NCBI GenBank assembly: GCA_022799175.1 | Contig: JAAWNY010000024.1 | Location: 1-39,886, forward strand | DNA: 39,886 nucleotides | Reading direction: 5' to 3' | From: Lachnospiraceae bacterium | GTDB taxonomy: Bacteria > Bacillota > Clostridia > Lachnospirales > Lachnospiraceae | Shown: one piece after another, positions 9,101-16,713 of the stretch | Layout of the letters: every line of letters starts with the position of its first letter | How positions within the stretch are numbered: position 1 is the first letter of the stretch | Translations under genes and position numbers: made by a program | The notes under the pieces: model-generated | Database searches by the model: none | The model's input: the letters and a program-made list of their open reading frames with translations, nothing else | Told to the model about the DNA's origin: nothing

Positions 9101-9435
9101 AACTGATGGGTGGGTTGCCGACCCCAAGGAAACCGGCGGAAATAAAAGGAGATCGGGTAATAACCATTGATGGAGAAGATGTGACGGCTCAGTATCAGAA
9201 AGGAGCAGAAGAGACTTTGGCGCTGGTCAGACTCTATGGTTGCCGTTTCGCAATTTTAAAAGAACGGAGTCCTTCTTGCGGAAGCGGTATGGTATACGAT
9301 GGCACACATTCGGGAAATCTTACAAAAGGAGATGGAATAACAGCAGAGTTGTTAAAGGCTCATGGGATTCCTGTTTTGGGTGAACAGGAAGAAAATAAAA
9401 TAAAAGATATGGTGGATGACAGCAAAAAATTGTGA
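6199..9435 (+). CDS. polA: DNA polymerase I with C-terminal DUF523 domain (fusion)
   Basis: Family A DNA polymerase for Okazaki-fragment processing and repair. Residues 1-290 form the 5' nuclease domain (LIDGHSILNRAFYG, GYEADDILG, GDRDLLQLAD). The middle domain corresponds to the 3'-5' exonuclease fold, but the acidic DTE motif is not recognisable (VGFQLIPG there), so proofreading is probably absent, as in many Firmicutes. Polymerase motifs are intact: A with Asp671 (DADYSQIELR), B with Lys726/Phe730/Tyr734, C with His849-Asp850-Glu851. The usual PolA end (about residue 895) is followed without a stop by a linker and then a full DUF523 domain from about residue 930 (VSACLLGVHCRYDGK, CPELMGGLPTPRKPAEI, LKERSPSCGSG). 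The total of 1078 residues is about 190 more than usual. AAGGAG precedes the ATG. Confidence 0.95.
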   Translation: MEKLVLIDGHSILNRAFYGVPELTNAEGFHTNAVYGFLNIMFRILEEEKADHLAVAFDVHEPTFRHKMYAEYKGTRKPMPEELREQVPLMKEVLSAMEIPVLTLAGYEADDILGTLSKRMAGDGVEVSIVSGDRDLLQLADTHIKIRIPKTNRNGTEVKDYYPEDVKREYQVTPQEFIDVKALMGDASDNIPGVPSIGEKTATNLIVTYGNIENAYAHLEEIKPPRAKKALSEHYDMAVMSKELATICLDCPIEFSYADAKIENLYTPGAYQYMKRLGFKSILSRFDTQQMNACPAEEHFWLVEEYAGVEHLFEKAGQTSRVGFQLIPGLSGIDGLGICFGEEECYAVPVSGFVTEAYLCQKLEDLLQSFQKRNQKKQEEDKSEGIPDNMAVVLDLKGQLNYLQLDYGCPVMDAGVAGYLLNPLKDTYDYDDLARDYLDLAVPSRTDFLGKEKLGAALIRGEEHAISCACYLGYIAWKAMPVLEKKLTEQGMIDLFWNMEMPLIYSLHHMETAGIRVDKAQLKTYGEQLKVRIDKLEKEIYQLAEEEFNINSPKQLGEVLFEHRKLPHGKKTKTGYSTAADVLEKLAPDYPLVQKILDYRQLTKLNSTYAEGLAVYIGEDGRIHGKFNQTITATGRISSTEPNLQNIPVRMELGRAIRKVFVPEEGFVFIDADYSQIELRILAHMSEDPRLIRAYGEAQDIHAITASEVFHTPLAEVTPLQRRNAKAVNFGIVYGISAFGLSEDLSISRQEAVEYINKYFETYPGIKAFLDRQVQNGKEQGYVTTMFGRRRPIPELKSPNYMQRSFGERVAMNSPIQGSAADIMKLAMIAVDQKLRAQNLKSRIVLQIHDELLVEAPKEEAETVKQLLEEQMKQAAKLRVALEVEAHQGSSWFDTKEEVSRSSPELLFREASVKDTGTEIKETGLYKPNVLVSACLLGVHCRYDGKGEIAGWGKELMDRAHLIPVCPELMGGLPTPRKPAEIKGDRVITIDGEDVTAQYQKGAEETLALVRLYGCRFAILKERSPSCGSGMVYDGTHSGNLTKGDGITAELLKAHGIPVLGEQEENKIKDMVDDSKKL

Positions 9436-9540
9436 TATACTAGGCCGGAGTGTGAGAGAAATGGAAGGACATTTCTGGTAAAGAATGGCTACAGAACGAA
9501 AAAGAATATTTCGCAGCTAAGAAAGAAGAGGATGTTTTTT

Positions 9541-9999
9541 ATGAAAAATCAACCATCAGAGGGAATTAGAAATCCGGAGTTAGTGGAGGCGATGCGTGCC
9601 ATGCTTCGCCATGACAGCGAGAAAACCCGTGGACATATGGCAGAGATTTTGATGGACGCGCAATTGCTATCGCCGATTCAACAGCAGACAGTGTTGACGG
9701 AAAAAGAAGGACCTTCTGTCAGAATTAAATTTGAGGAAATCCAAAATATAGAAGGGGATAAATATTATCTGGCATTTACCGACATGGATGAATATGCGAA
9801 ATGGAATGAAGACGAGACACACGATCGGGCGCTGATCATGACAATGGAAGATTTTGGCAATATTCTGATTCGTAATCTCAATGATTTGAAAGGGTTTGTG
9901 ATAAATCCTTTTGGTGAAAATGTCAGCATTTCCAAAAGCCTGCTTCTTTCCTTGCTGAAACAGAGAGAGGCGAGAGAGAATGGAACCCTGGAAAATTAA
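9541..9999 (+). CDS. SseB-family protein
   Basis: A 152-residue protein whose second half matches the SseB N-terminal domain pattern (YYLAFTDMDEYAKWNE, then GFVINPFGENVSISKSLL). In E. coli SseB is linked to serine sensitivity; in Firmicutes this domain has no settled role. ATG 9541 is preferred over the in-frame ATG 9532 because AAGAGG ends 9 bases before it and abuts the earlier one. It overlaps coaE by 20 bases and is probably co-transcribed with coaE and walJ. A 105-base gap separates it from polA; a weak extended -10 (TGATATACT near 9436) lies there without a good -35. Confidence 0.75.
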   Translation: MKNQPSEGIRNPELVEAMRAMLRHDSEKTRGHMAEILMDAQLLSPIQQQTVLTEKEGPSVRIKFEEIQNIEGDKYYLAFTDMDEYAKWNEDETHDRALIMTMEDFGNILIRNLNDLKGFVINPFGENVSISKSLLLSLLKQREARENGTLEN

Positions 10000-10642
10000 T
10001 TCTCAACCTACATGGAAGACTGGTAGTTTTGCTTTGGTGATTGGGATTACCGGCGGAGTGGGAGCAGGCAAAAGTCGGATTTTAAACATTCTTAAGGAAG
10101 AGTACCATGCTTATATTCTACAGGCGGATGAAGTGGCAGCAGAACTAGAAAAACCCGGTCAGGAAGGGCTTCGACTTTTAACGGAATGCTTTGGAAAAGA
10201 GATTCTGCAAGCGGATGGTAGTCTGGATCGGAAAACATTTGCAGAATTGATATTTCAGGACTCTTCCGCTCTTTTGCAGGTAAATGCAATCATTCATCCA
10301 TTGACCTGGCAGAAGCTTTGTGAAAAGGTAGCAGCGATTATCCAATCCGCCAGCGGAAAGGAACACGTGCTGATTGCCGTAGAGGCCGCTTTATTTGATG
10401 AAAAGAGCCGGAAACTGTGTGATACGTTGTGGTATGTGGATACTACAGAGGAAAAACGCATTGTACGTTTGATGGAAAACAGAGGTTATAGTTGGGAAAA
10501 GTGTCAAAATATCATTCGCAATCAGCCGGGCCGGGAGGATTTCCTGGCGCTGGCGGATGAAGTGATTGACAATAATGGTACGCTCCAGGAGGCCCGGGAA
10601 CAGATTGCCCGGTTACTTCAATTTCAAGGCTTTCTTATATAA
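9980..10642 (+). CDS. coaE: Dephospho-CoA kinase
   Basis: Last step of coenzyme A synthesis, phosphorylating the 3'-OH of dephospho-CoA with ATP. The P-loop GITGGVGAGKS is at residues 22-32, followed by QADEVAAEL, DRKTFAELIF and INAIIHP-like segments (NAIIHPLTW) of the family. At 220 residues it is slightly long because the start lies inside the preceding gene and adds about 18 residues before the usual beginning; an internal start is possible but no better ATG is seen (FALVIGIT lacks one). It sits between the SseB-like gene (overlap) and walJ. Confidence 0.93.
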   Translation: MEPWKINSQPTWKTGSFALVIGITGGVGAGKSRILNILKEEYHAYILQADEVAAELEKPGQEGLRLLTECFGKEILQADGSLDRKTFAELIFQDSSALLQVNAIIHPLTWQKLCEKVAAIIQSASGKEHVLIAVEAALFDEKSRKLCDTLWYVDTTEEKRIVRLMENRGYSWEKCQNIIRNQPGREDFLALADEVIDNNGTLQEAREQIARLLQFQGFLI

Positions 10643-10684
10643 TTTGTGGCAGGTAAAAGCAACATAAAGAGCAGGATAACAGAC

Positions 10685-11482
10685 ATGAGATTAGTGAGTA
10701 TTGCAAGCGGGAGCAGTGGAAACTGCATTTACATAGGGACGGAAAACACACATATCCTGGTAGATGCCGGAATCAGCAATAAGAGAATCGAACAGGGACT
10801 CAATGAGATTGGTATCAAGGGGATGGAATTAAATGGGATTATGATTACCCATGAACATTCCGATCATATACGGGGACTTGGCATCCTGGCCAGGAAATAT
10901 GGGATTCCGATCTATGGAACGAGAGAGACATTGGAGGAAATCGCCGGTAAAAAATGTCTGGGCGAATATCCAAAAGAGCTTTTGACAGAAGTATGGCCGG
11001 ATCGGGAGTTTGCAGTGGGAGAATTGAAGCTGCTGCCTTTTTCGATCGATCATGACGCAGCAAACCCTGTGGCATACCGGATTCAACATGGGCGGAAAAA
11101 TATGGCGGTTGCCACGGATATGGGGCATTTTGATTCCTATATCATCGATCATCTTCAGGGGCTGGATGCTTTGCTGATCGAGTCAAATCACGATGTCAAT
11201 ATGCTGCAGGCAGGACCATATCCCTATTACCTGAAACGACGGATTTTGGGAGATCACGGACATTTATCCAATGAAAATGCCGGCCGCCTTTTAAACCATC
11301 TGCTTCATGACCACTTAAAGCATATATTGCTGGGACATCTGAGCAAAGAGAATAATTATGAGGCGCTGGCTTATGAGACAGTGAGACTGGAGATCGATGA
11401 AGGAGATACTCCGTACCAGGCATCCGACTTTTCCATTGCAGTGGCTAGGCGGGATGAAATGTCACAGATTCTGTATATCTGA
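10685..11482 (+). CDS. walJ: WalJ/YycJ-type metallo-beta-lactamase-fold hydrolase
   Basis: A 265-residue metallo-beta-lactamase-fold protein with HEHSDH at residues 56-61 (metal ligands), MRLVSIASGSSGNCIYI at the start and MGHFD and LGHLS motifs later. This matches the YycJ/WalJ family, linked in Firmicutes to cell-wall division control and to 5'-3' exonuclease or repair activity. ATG 10685 is chosen over the upstream GTG 10646 because AGGA precedes it at 8 bases and the family begins MxxxSIASGSSGN. It follows coaE by 42 bases in the same direction. It is not next to walRK here, unlike in Bacillus. Confidence 0.9.
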   Translation: MRLVSIASGSSGNCIYIGTENTHILVDAGISNKRIEQGLNEIGIKGMELNGIMITHEHSDHIRGLGILARKYGIPIYGTRETLEEIAGKKCLGEYPKELLTEVWPDREFAVGELKLLPFSIDHDAANPVAYRIQHGRKNMAVATDMGHFDSYIIDHLQGLDALLIESNHDVNMLQAGPYPYYLKRRILGDHGHLSNENAGRLLNHLLHDHLKHILLGHLSKENNYEALAYETVRLEIDEGDTPYQASDFSIAVARRDEMSQILYI

Positions 11483-11496
11483 AAGAAAGAGAGGAC

Positions 11497-11778
11497 ATGA
11501 CAAAAATGAACAAAGTGATTATTACAGTAGTGGGGAAGGATACGGTGGGAATCATTGCGAGAGTATGTACGTATCTGTCAGAAAAAAATGTCAATGTACT
11601 GGATATTTCCCAGACGATTGTACAGGAATATTTTAATATGATGATGATTGCTGATATCAACCAGGCGACGGTATCTTTTGAGGAAATCTATACCAGGTTG
11701 GAGCAGCTGGGCGAAGAGATCGGCGTGAAGATTCACTGCCAGCGCGAGGAAATATTCACGAAAATGCATCGGATTTAA
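11497..11778 (+). CDS. ACT-domain protein, UPF0237 family
   Basis: A 93-residue single ACT domain (VIITVVGKDTVGIIARVCTYLSEKNVNVLDISQTIV), the regulatory ligand-binding fold. In Clostridia and streptococci this small protein is nearly always paired with a UPF0210 protein, as here, 48 bases downstream. An alternative ATG at 11506 (MNKVIITVVG) fits the family's usual N-terminus slightly better; the ribosome site GAGAGG is very close to 11497 and 11 bases from 11506, so the start is uncertain by three codons. Ligand unknown. Confidence 0.88.
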   Translation: MTKMNKVIITVVGKDTVGIIARVCTYLSEKNVNVLDISQTIVQEYFNMMMIADINQATVSFEEIYTRLEQLGEEIGVKIHCQREEIFTKMHRI

Positions 11779-11826
11779 GAACGCAAAGGAATTAAATGAT
11801 AATGAACAAAAAGGGTGGGAAATGGA

Positions 11827-13191
11827 ATGCTAAACCTGTTTGAAGTGATTGAAACCAATAACATGATCGAACATGAACGGCTGGATGTACGTACCATTAC
11901 AATGGGGATCAGCCTGCTGGATTGTTGTGACAATGATTTGGATACTGTCAACAAAAGAATATATGAAAAAATCACCCGGTATGCTCAGGATTTGGTAGCG
12001 ACCGGGGAAGCGATCGCGCGTGATTTTGGCGTGCCGATAGTCAATAAACGGATTTCTGTAACCCCCATCGCACTGGTGGGGGGCTGTGCCTGTAAAAGCC
12101 CGGAGGACTTTGTGACGATTGCTAAGACTTTAGATCGGGCGGCTCATGCCGTAGGAGTAAACTTTATTGGCGGTTATTCTGCACTGGTATCGAAGGGAAT
12201 GACAATGGCAGATGAAAATCTGATTCGGTCTATTCCTCAGGCGCTGGCGTGTACCGAGCGTGTGTGCAGCTCGGTCAATGTGGGTTCCACGAAGACAGGG
12301 CTGAATATGGACGCAGTAAGGCTGATGGGAGAGATGGTTCTGGAAACCGCAAAGGCCACAAAAGAGCAGGATTCCCTGGGTTGCGCCAAGCTGGTGGTAT
12401 TTTGCAATGCGCCGGATGATAATCCCTTTATGGCAGGAGCCTTTCATGGTGTGACAGAGGCTGACGCGATCATCAATGTGGGAGTCAGTGGGCCAGGCGT
12501 GGTGAAGGTGGCATTGGAAAAAGCCCGGGGAGAAAACTTTGAAGTACTCTGTGAGACGATCAAAAAAACGGCCTTTAAGATAACCCGGGTAGGCCAACTG
12601 GTTGCCCAGGAGGCATCCAGACGGCTGGGGGTTCCTTTTGGCATTATCGATTTGTCCCTGGCGCCTACGCCGGCGGTCGGTGACAGTGTGGCAGAAATCC
12701 TGGAGGAAATCGGCCTGGAATGCGTGGGCGCTCCGGGAACCACAGCTGCGCTGGCGATGCTCAACGATCAGGTGAAAAAGGGCGGTGTCATGGCCTCTTC
12801 CTATGTGGGGGGCCTGAGTGGGGCCTTTATTCCAGTCAGTGAAGATCAGGGGATGATCGACGCCGTAACAAAGGGAGCACTGACATTGGAAAAGCTGGAG
12901 GCCATGACTTGTGTCTGCTCGGTGGGCCTTGATATGATAGCTATTCCGGGAGACACCGCCTCATCAACGATTGCCGGCATAATTGCCGATGAGGCGGCCA
13001 TCGGGATGATTAACCAAAAAACGACAGCTGTCCGCGTGATCCCGGTGATTGGCAAGACAGTAGGAGACACTGTGGAATTTGGAGGACTTTTGGGTTATGC
13101 ACCGGTTATGCCGGTGAATCCGTATTCTTGTGAGAAATTTGTGAACCGCAAAGGAAGGATTCCCGCGCCCATTCACAGCTTCAAAAACTGA
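11827..13191 (+). CDS. UPF0210 (DUF711/PFL) family protein
   Basis: A 454-residue cytosolic protein of the UPF0210 family (N-terminus [30 protein letters not shown], then [50 protein letters not shown]). The family is structurally related to pyruvate-formate-lyase-like folds but its reaction is unknown. ATG 11827 is preferred to the GTG at 11815 because AAGGGTGG sits 10 bases upstream and the family begins at this Met. The pair with the ACT-domain gene suggests that an amino-acid-like ligand regulates it. Its stop is 45 bases before the methyltransferase. Confidence 0.88.
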   Translation: MLNLFEVIETNNMIEHERLDVRTITMGISLLDCCDNDLDTVNKRIYEKITRYAQDLVATGEAIARDFGVPIVNKRISVTPIALVGGCACKSPEDFVTIAKTLDRAAHAVGVNFIGGYSALVSKGMTMADENLIRSIPQALACTERVCSSVNVGSTKTGLNMDAVRLMGEMVLETAKATKEQDSLGCAKLVVFCNAPDDNPFMAGAFHGVTEADAIINVGVSGPGVVKVALEKARGENFEVLCETIKKTAFKITRVGQLVAQEASRRLGVPFGIIDLSLAPTPAVGDSVAEILEEIGLECVGAPGTTAALAMLNDQVKKGGVMASSYVGGLSGAFIPVSEDQGMIDAVTKGALTLEKLEAMTCVCSVGLDMIAIPGDTASSTIAGIIADEAAIGMINQKTTAVRVIPVIGKTVGDTVEFGGLLGYAPVMPVNPYSCEKFVNRKGRIPAPIHSFKN

Positions 13192-13236
13192 GGATATACT
13201 TCCAGAAGCCATCAACTATATCGGAAAGGACAAATC

Positions 13237-14433
13237 ATGGGCAAAGAGACTCTGGAATCCATGCTAAATCTTTTTATCAATGAATCCCTCCGGCAGATGG
13301 TTTTCAGCAATCCGGTAAATAAGGACGGGTTCTTGAAAACCAAAGTCCGTCCGGTTATGATTCGGGGACAGCTTTTATTCCAGGCAGAGGGGAGGAAGGG
13401 GAATCAGGTTTTTCACGAGAATCTTTCGCAAGAGGAGCTGAAGGAATATGCCAAAGAGCTTTTAAAAAATCAGTTCCGTCAGGCGGAGATTTTTTCCGGG
13501 CTGGGCAGCGGTACGGTATTGGTTGGAAAAAAGGGTACGATGACTGTAAAGATTCAAAGAAAAATTCAGCCAGGCAGGGAAAATGGCCGGAAAACGGAAT
13601 CACCGGCTGCTGATTCTGCAATTTTTCTTCACAACCGGCAGAAGAACTATATATTGCAGGAAGGAAGACCGGTTCCCTTTCTGGTGGATCTGGGAGTAAT
13701 GACAGCAGAAGGAAAAGTGGTTCGCAGCCGGTATGACAAATTTCGCCAGGTCAATCGTTTTTTGGAATTTATTGAGGATATTTTGCCCAGGCTGGACAAG
13801 AAAAAAGAGAATGTAATTCTCGATTTCGGCTGTGGGAAGTCCTATCTGACCTTTGCCATGTACTATTATCTTCACTGCATGAAGCATTATCCGATCCGGA
13901 TCATTGGCCTGGATTTGAAAAAGGATGTCATAGAGCGTTGCAACCGGCTGGCCGATCAATATGGCTATGAAAAGCTCTCTTTCCTTCCTGGGGATATTGC
14001 CGGTTATGAGGGAGTGGATCCGGTCGATATGGTAGTGACTCTTCACGCCTGCGATACGGCCACCGACTATGCACTGGCCAAGGCTGTGCGCTGGGGAGCG
14101 AAGGTGATTTTGTCTGTGCCGTGCTGCCAGCATGAGCTGAACCGGCAGATAAAGAATGAGCTGTTTGAGCCGGTACTTCGGTATGGTGTGATTCGGGAGC
14201 GGATAGCGGCTCTTTATACAGATGCGCTGCGGGCGGAACTTTTGGAGGGAGAGGGCTACCGAACGCAGATTCTGGAATTTATTGATATGGAGCATACGCC
14301 GAAAAATCTGCTGATCCGGGCGGTGAAGGAGGGAAAACCGAAAGACAATCAAAAAGAAATCCAGCAGCTTTTGGAGTTTCTAAAAATCCAGCCAACATTA
14401 GCGCAGCTTTTAAAAAGCAATAAAACCGTTTAA
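13237..14433 (+). CDS. Class I SAM-dependent methyltransferase
   Basis: A 398-residue protein. The N-terminal 170 residues are basic and without a recognised domain. The SAM fold begins at about 190: motif I DFGCGKSYLTFA with Asp196-Gly200, acidic motif II IIGLDLKKDV, and VTLHACDTATDYALAKAV plus SVPCCQHELN. This cysteine-containing catalytic segment is typical of the Methyltransf_32-like family; substrate is unknown, possibly RNA. AAAGGA precedes the ATG. Its stop codon overlaps the stop codon of the convergent tmcAL gene by 4 bases, leaving no room for a terminator between them. Confidence 0.8.
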   Translation: MGKETLESMLNLFINESLRQMVFSNPVNKDGFLKTKVRPVMIRGQLLFQAEGRKGNQVFHENLSQEELKEYAKELLKNQFRQAEIFSGLGSGTVLVGKKGTMTVKIQRKIQPGRENGRKTESPAADSAIFLHNRQKNYILQEGRPVPFLVDLGVMTAEGKVVRSRYDKFRQVNRFLEFIEDILPRLDKKKENVILDFGCGKSYLTFAMYYYLHCMKHYPIRIIGLDLKKDVIERCNRLADQYGYEKLSFLPGDIAGYEGVDPVDMVVTLHACDTATDYALAKAVRWGAKVILSVPCCQHELNRQIKNELFEPVLRYGVIRERIAALYTDALRAELLEGEGYRTQILEFIDMEHTPKNLLIRAVKEGKPKDNQKEIQQLLEFLKIQPTLAQLLKSNKTV

Positions 14434-15719
14434 AGAATAATTACCGATTGGGTATATTCGTTATTCATTTTTCTTCCGCTTCTGGAAAAAACCAGGGATT
14501 GATACAGATGAGAAGCGTAAAAATCCATTTGCAGCATGGCCAGGCTGCCGGCGTCCAGCTTTTTATGGGCATCGGCAGTTTTTGTGATGAGTGGCAGAGA
14601 AGAATTCCTGCTGATTTGGCTAAGCAACAGACGAGATTGGCGGCGGAAGCCCAGGATTCGGGCATAACATACATAATCCTGTTCCCGATAAAAAAGTGTC
14701 TGTTCCGCCGTGATTCCCAACAAAAGGTGCAGCAAAGCCCGGCTGATACGAGTGTAAGTATAGCTTCGTGTTTTTAACTGCATCACCCGGCCTGAAAAGC
14801 TGTCAAAATTCAGAAGGTTTTTTTGCAGACGCCGGGCAAGTTCCGGAGCCATATCGGCATAAACGCCAAAGGGATTTTCCTGCTCTTGATGTGCCAGATT
14901 AAGGAGACGGCTATTTAGCAGCTCACTGAAATCATCTGAAAAAACAGGCATCGGTGAACCAGAAAGCGTTTTTTCATCGGTGTATTCCGGAAACGGACAT
15001 TCATCAGGCATATTTTGCAAAACCGCCAATACCTCTTGGGGAAGCTGGCGGCGTACCATGGCATAATTATTTTCCCGGATGGCCTTACGGATAGCAGAAG
15101 CGGAGGCAAAAATTTCCTGTTTTGCGGCGGCGGTATCATGGTAACCCTGACCGATCCGCCGGACGGTCACGGGTTTTATCGGGCTGTCCCGCCGGATGAG
15201 CGCTTTTAAATATTCGATTGCCAAAATATTGTTGGGGGTAAGAAGCAAAGATTTTAAGGAGTCGCCGCAACAGTGTTCGATGGCTGCAGCCCTGGCAGCG
15301 GGAAACGAAACTCCTTGTTTTAAAAGATTTTGCAGCTTAAGTACATATTCATTGGGTTCCTCCGCCAGTACAGAAGCCACCTGGAAAAGCTTTTGGCAGT
15401 CACCGGATTCACTGCCAAAGCCCAGCACATCCACCACTCCCAGCCGCTCAAGCAAAGCCACTCCGCAGGCGGCAAAGTCTTCAGCACTGCCGGTGGCAAA
15501 ACAAACCGGCAGCTCTAGTACTAGATCCACACCGGAGTTTAAAGCCATCCGGGTTCGGGTATATTTATCATAGATAGCTGGTTTTCCCCGCTGGACGAAA
15601 TCCCCGCTCATGGCAGCTACCACAAAATCGGCTCCGGTCCGGGATTTCAGCTGTCGGATCTGGTAGAGATGTCCATGATGAAAGGGGTTGTATTCTGCTA
15701 TGATTCCCACTGTTTTCAT
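14430..15719 (-). CDS. tmcAL: tRNA(Met) cytidine acetate ligase
   Basis: TmcAL (YlbM) makes N4-acetylcytidine at the wobble position of elongator tRNA(Met) from acetate and ATP. The start MKTVGIIAEYNPFHHGHLYQI holds the HxGH nucleotidyltransferase motif, followed by MSGDFVQRGKPAIYDKYTR and LELP, all family features. The 429-residue length is normal. The ATG at 15719 is set by AAAGGA at suitable distance; the frame is open 64 codons further but carries no family homology there. It has its own promoter at 15799-15827 and converges on the methyltransferase. Using acetate links it loosely to the adjacent acetate kinase genes, probably by chance. Confidence 0.93.
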   Translation of the reverse strand: MKTVGIIAEYNPFHHGHLYQIRQLKSRTGADFVVAAMSGDFVQRGKPAIYDKYTRTRMALNSGVDLVLELPVCFATGSAEDFAACGVALLERLGVVDVLGFGSESGDCQKLFQVASVLAEEPNEYVLKLQNLLKQGVSFPAARAAAIEHCCGDSLKSLLLTPNNILAIEYLKALIRRDSPIKPVTVRRIGQGYHDTAAAKQEIFASASAIRKAIRENNYAMVRRQLPQEVLAVLQNMPDECPFPEYTDEKTLSGSPMPVFSDDFSELLNSRLLNLAHQEQENPFGVYADMAPELARRLQKNLLNFDSFSGRVMQLKTRSYTYTRISRALLHLLLGITAEQTLFYREQDYVCYARILGFRRQSRLLLSQISRNSSLPLITKTADAHKKLDAGSLAMLQMDFYASHLYQSLVFSRSGRKMNNEYTQSVIIL

Positions 15720-15798
15720 GATAAAAAATCCTTTCTTTTTCCCTGGCTGAGTATTCTTAGAGCTAAACTTAATGACATTGTTCTTTTCCCATGCCCTT

Positions 15799-15827
15799 AT
15801 TATAAAGATATCTGTCTTTGCCGTAAA
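15799..15827 (-). promoter_or_regulatory. Promoter of tmcAL
   Basis: Minus strand: -35 TTTACG (15822-15827, four of six), 17-bp spacer, -10 TATAAT (15799-15804, perfect). It gives a leader of about 75 bases before the tmcAL start. Confidence 0.7.
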
Positions 15828-16020
15828 GCCCCCAAATGATTGATTATGACAGTAACCTTCATGTGCCCGGCAGCAAACGCGCCCCAATAAATGAATGTCC
15901 CGAGGGCGCATTGGGTATCCCTGATTTTGAATTGTCTATGGCGACGGATTTTTATAGTACAGGCAGAGAGAATGGCTGTCATTGTTTATTAAAAAGTGCA
16001 AATTTGTATCCGGGAAAGGC
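15828..16020. other. Non-coding stretch between divergent tmcAL and pduL
   Basis: No convincing gene here. A GC-richer patch holds the inverted arms GCGCCC (about 15880) and GGGCGC (about 15905) with nested CCCAAT/ATTGGG, which could fold, but there is no T-tract, so no terminator call is made. With the flanking promoters it forms a 393-base gap between the two genes. Confidence 0.4.
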
Positions 16021-16049
16021 TTGAAAAATTTACCTAAAACCAATAAAAT
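16021..16049 (+). promoter_or_regulatory. Promoter of pduL-ackA
   Basis: -35 TTGAAA (16021-16026), 17-bp spacer, -10 TAAAAT (16044-16049), each near consensus. It lies about 64 bases before the pduL start. Confidence 0.78.
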
Positions 16050-16056
16050 AAGGATA

Positions 16057-16082
16057 GAATCGTTTTTTATGGGTCTCGATTC
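16057..16082. promoter_or_regulatory. Inverted repeat at the pduL transcription start (possible operator)
   Basis: GAATCG (16057-16062) and CGATTC (16077-16082) form a 6-bp inverted repeat with a 14-base centre. It begins 7 bases after the -10 box, so it covers the expected transcription start, a position typical for repressor binding. The bound protein, if any, is unknown. Confidence 0.4.
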
Positions 16083-16112
16083 ACAAAAAACAAAGATAGG
16101 AGAGGAAAAAAC

Positions 16113-16682
16113 ATGAAATTCATGGTAGAAACATCAGCGCGTCACGTACATCTGAGCCCGGAGGATTTGGTTACTCTGTTTGGGGAGGGATATGAGCTGA
16201 CAAAGAAGAAAGATTTGTCTCAGCCTGGCCAGTATGCCTGTGAAGAGAGGGTAACCATCGTGGGACCGAAAAAAGAACTGAAGGGTGTGTCTGTGTTAGG
16301 ACCGGTTAGAAAGGAGACGCAGGTCGAGCTTTCTATGACAGATGCCCGTTCTATCGGGATTGCCGCCCCGGTTCGGGAATCCGGTGATTTGAGTGGCAGC
16401 GGCGCCTGCAAGGTAGTTGGACCAAAGGGAGAGATTGAGATCAGCCAGGGCGTGATTGTCGCCAAGCGCCATATTCATGCAACCGTAGCCGATGCCAAAG
16501 CTTTAGGCGTCGAGAACGGCGATATCGTTTCCGTAAAGATTGACAGCGATGGCAGAAGCCTGGTGTTCGGTGATGTTGTTGTTCGTGTCAGCGATTCCTA
16601 TGCCCTTGCCATGCATATTGACACGGACGAGTCCAATGCGGCCGCCTGTCCGAGAGATGCCGAAGGCGAGATTGTAAAATAA
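16113..16682 (+). CDS. pduL: Phosphate propanoyltransferase/phosphotransacylase PduL
   Basis: PduL interconverts acyl-CoA and acyl-phosphate (acetyl or propionyl) and is unrelated to the classical Pta. The 189-residue protein has both zinc-binding segments (SARHVHLS near the start and VAKRHIHAT near residue 120) and the duplicated beta-barrel pattern (VTIVGPKKELKGVSVLGPVR; CKVVGPKGEIEI). No N-terminal microcompartment-targeting helix is present: the protein starts directly at MKFMVETSARHVHLS, so it is likely a free cytosolic enzyme. It is followed 31 bases later by ackA, forming a complete acetyl-CoA to acetate plus ATP module. GGAGAGG precedes the ATG. Confidence 0.95.
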   Translation: MKFMVETSARHVHLSPEDLVTLFGEGYELTKKKDLSQPGQYACEERVTIVGPKKELKGVSVLGPVRKETQVELSMTDARSIGIAAPVRESGDLSGSGACKVVGPKGEIEISQGVIVAKRHIHATVADAKALGVENGDIVSVKIDSDGRSLVFGDVVVRVSDSYALAMHIDTDESNAAACPRDAEGEIVK

Positions 16683-16713
16683 GGAACAGGTGAGTAAAGG
16701 AGAACGAAAAACT

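Noticed and set aside
9413..9441. Possible promoter before the SseB-like gene (extended -10 TGATATACT)
   Set aside because: The -10 is fair but the matching -35 (TGGATG) is poor, so no promoter is called.
13600..14352. Minus-strand open frame of 250 codons inside the methyltransferase gene
   Set aside because: Antisense shadow of a gene with clear SAM motifs; composition and content do not look like a protein family.
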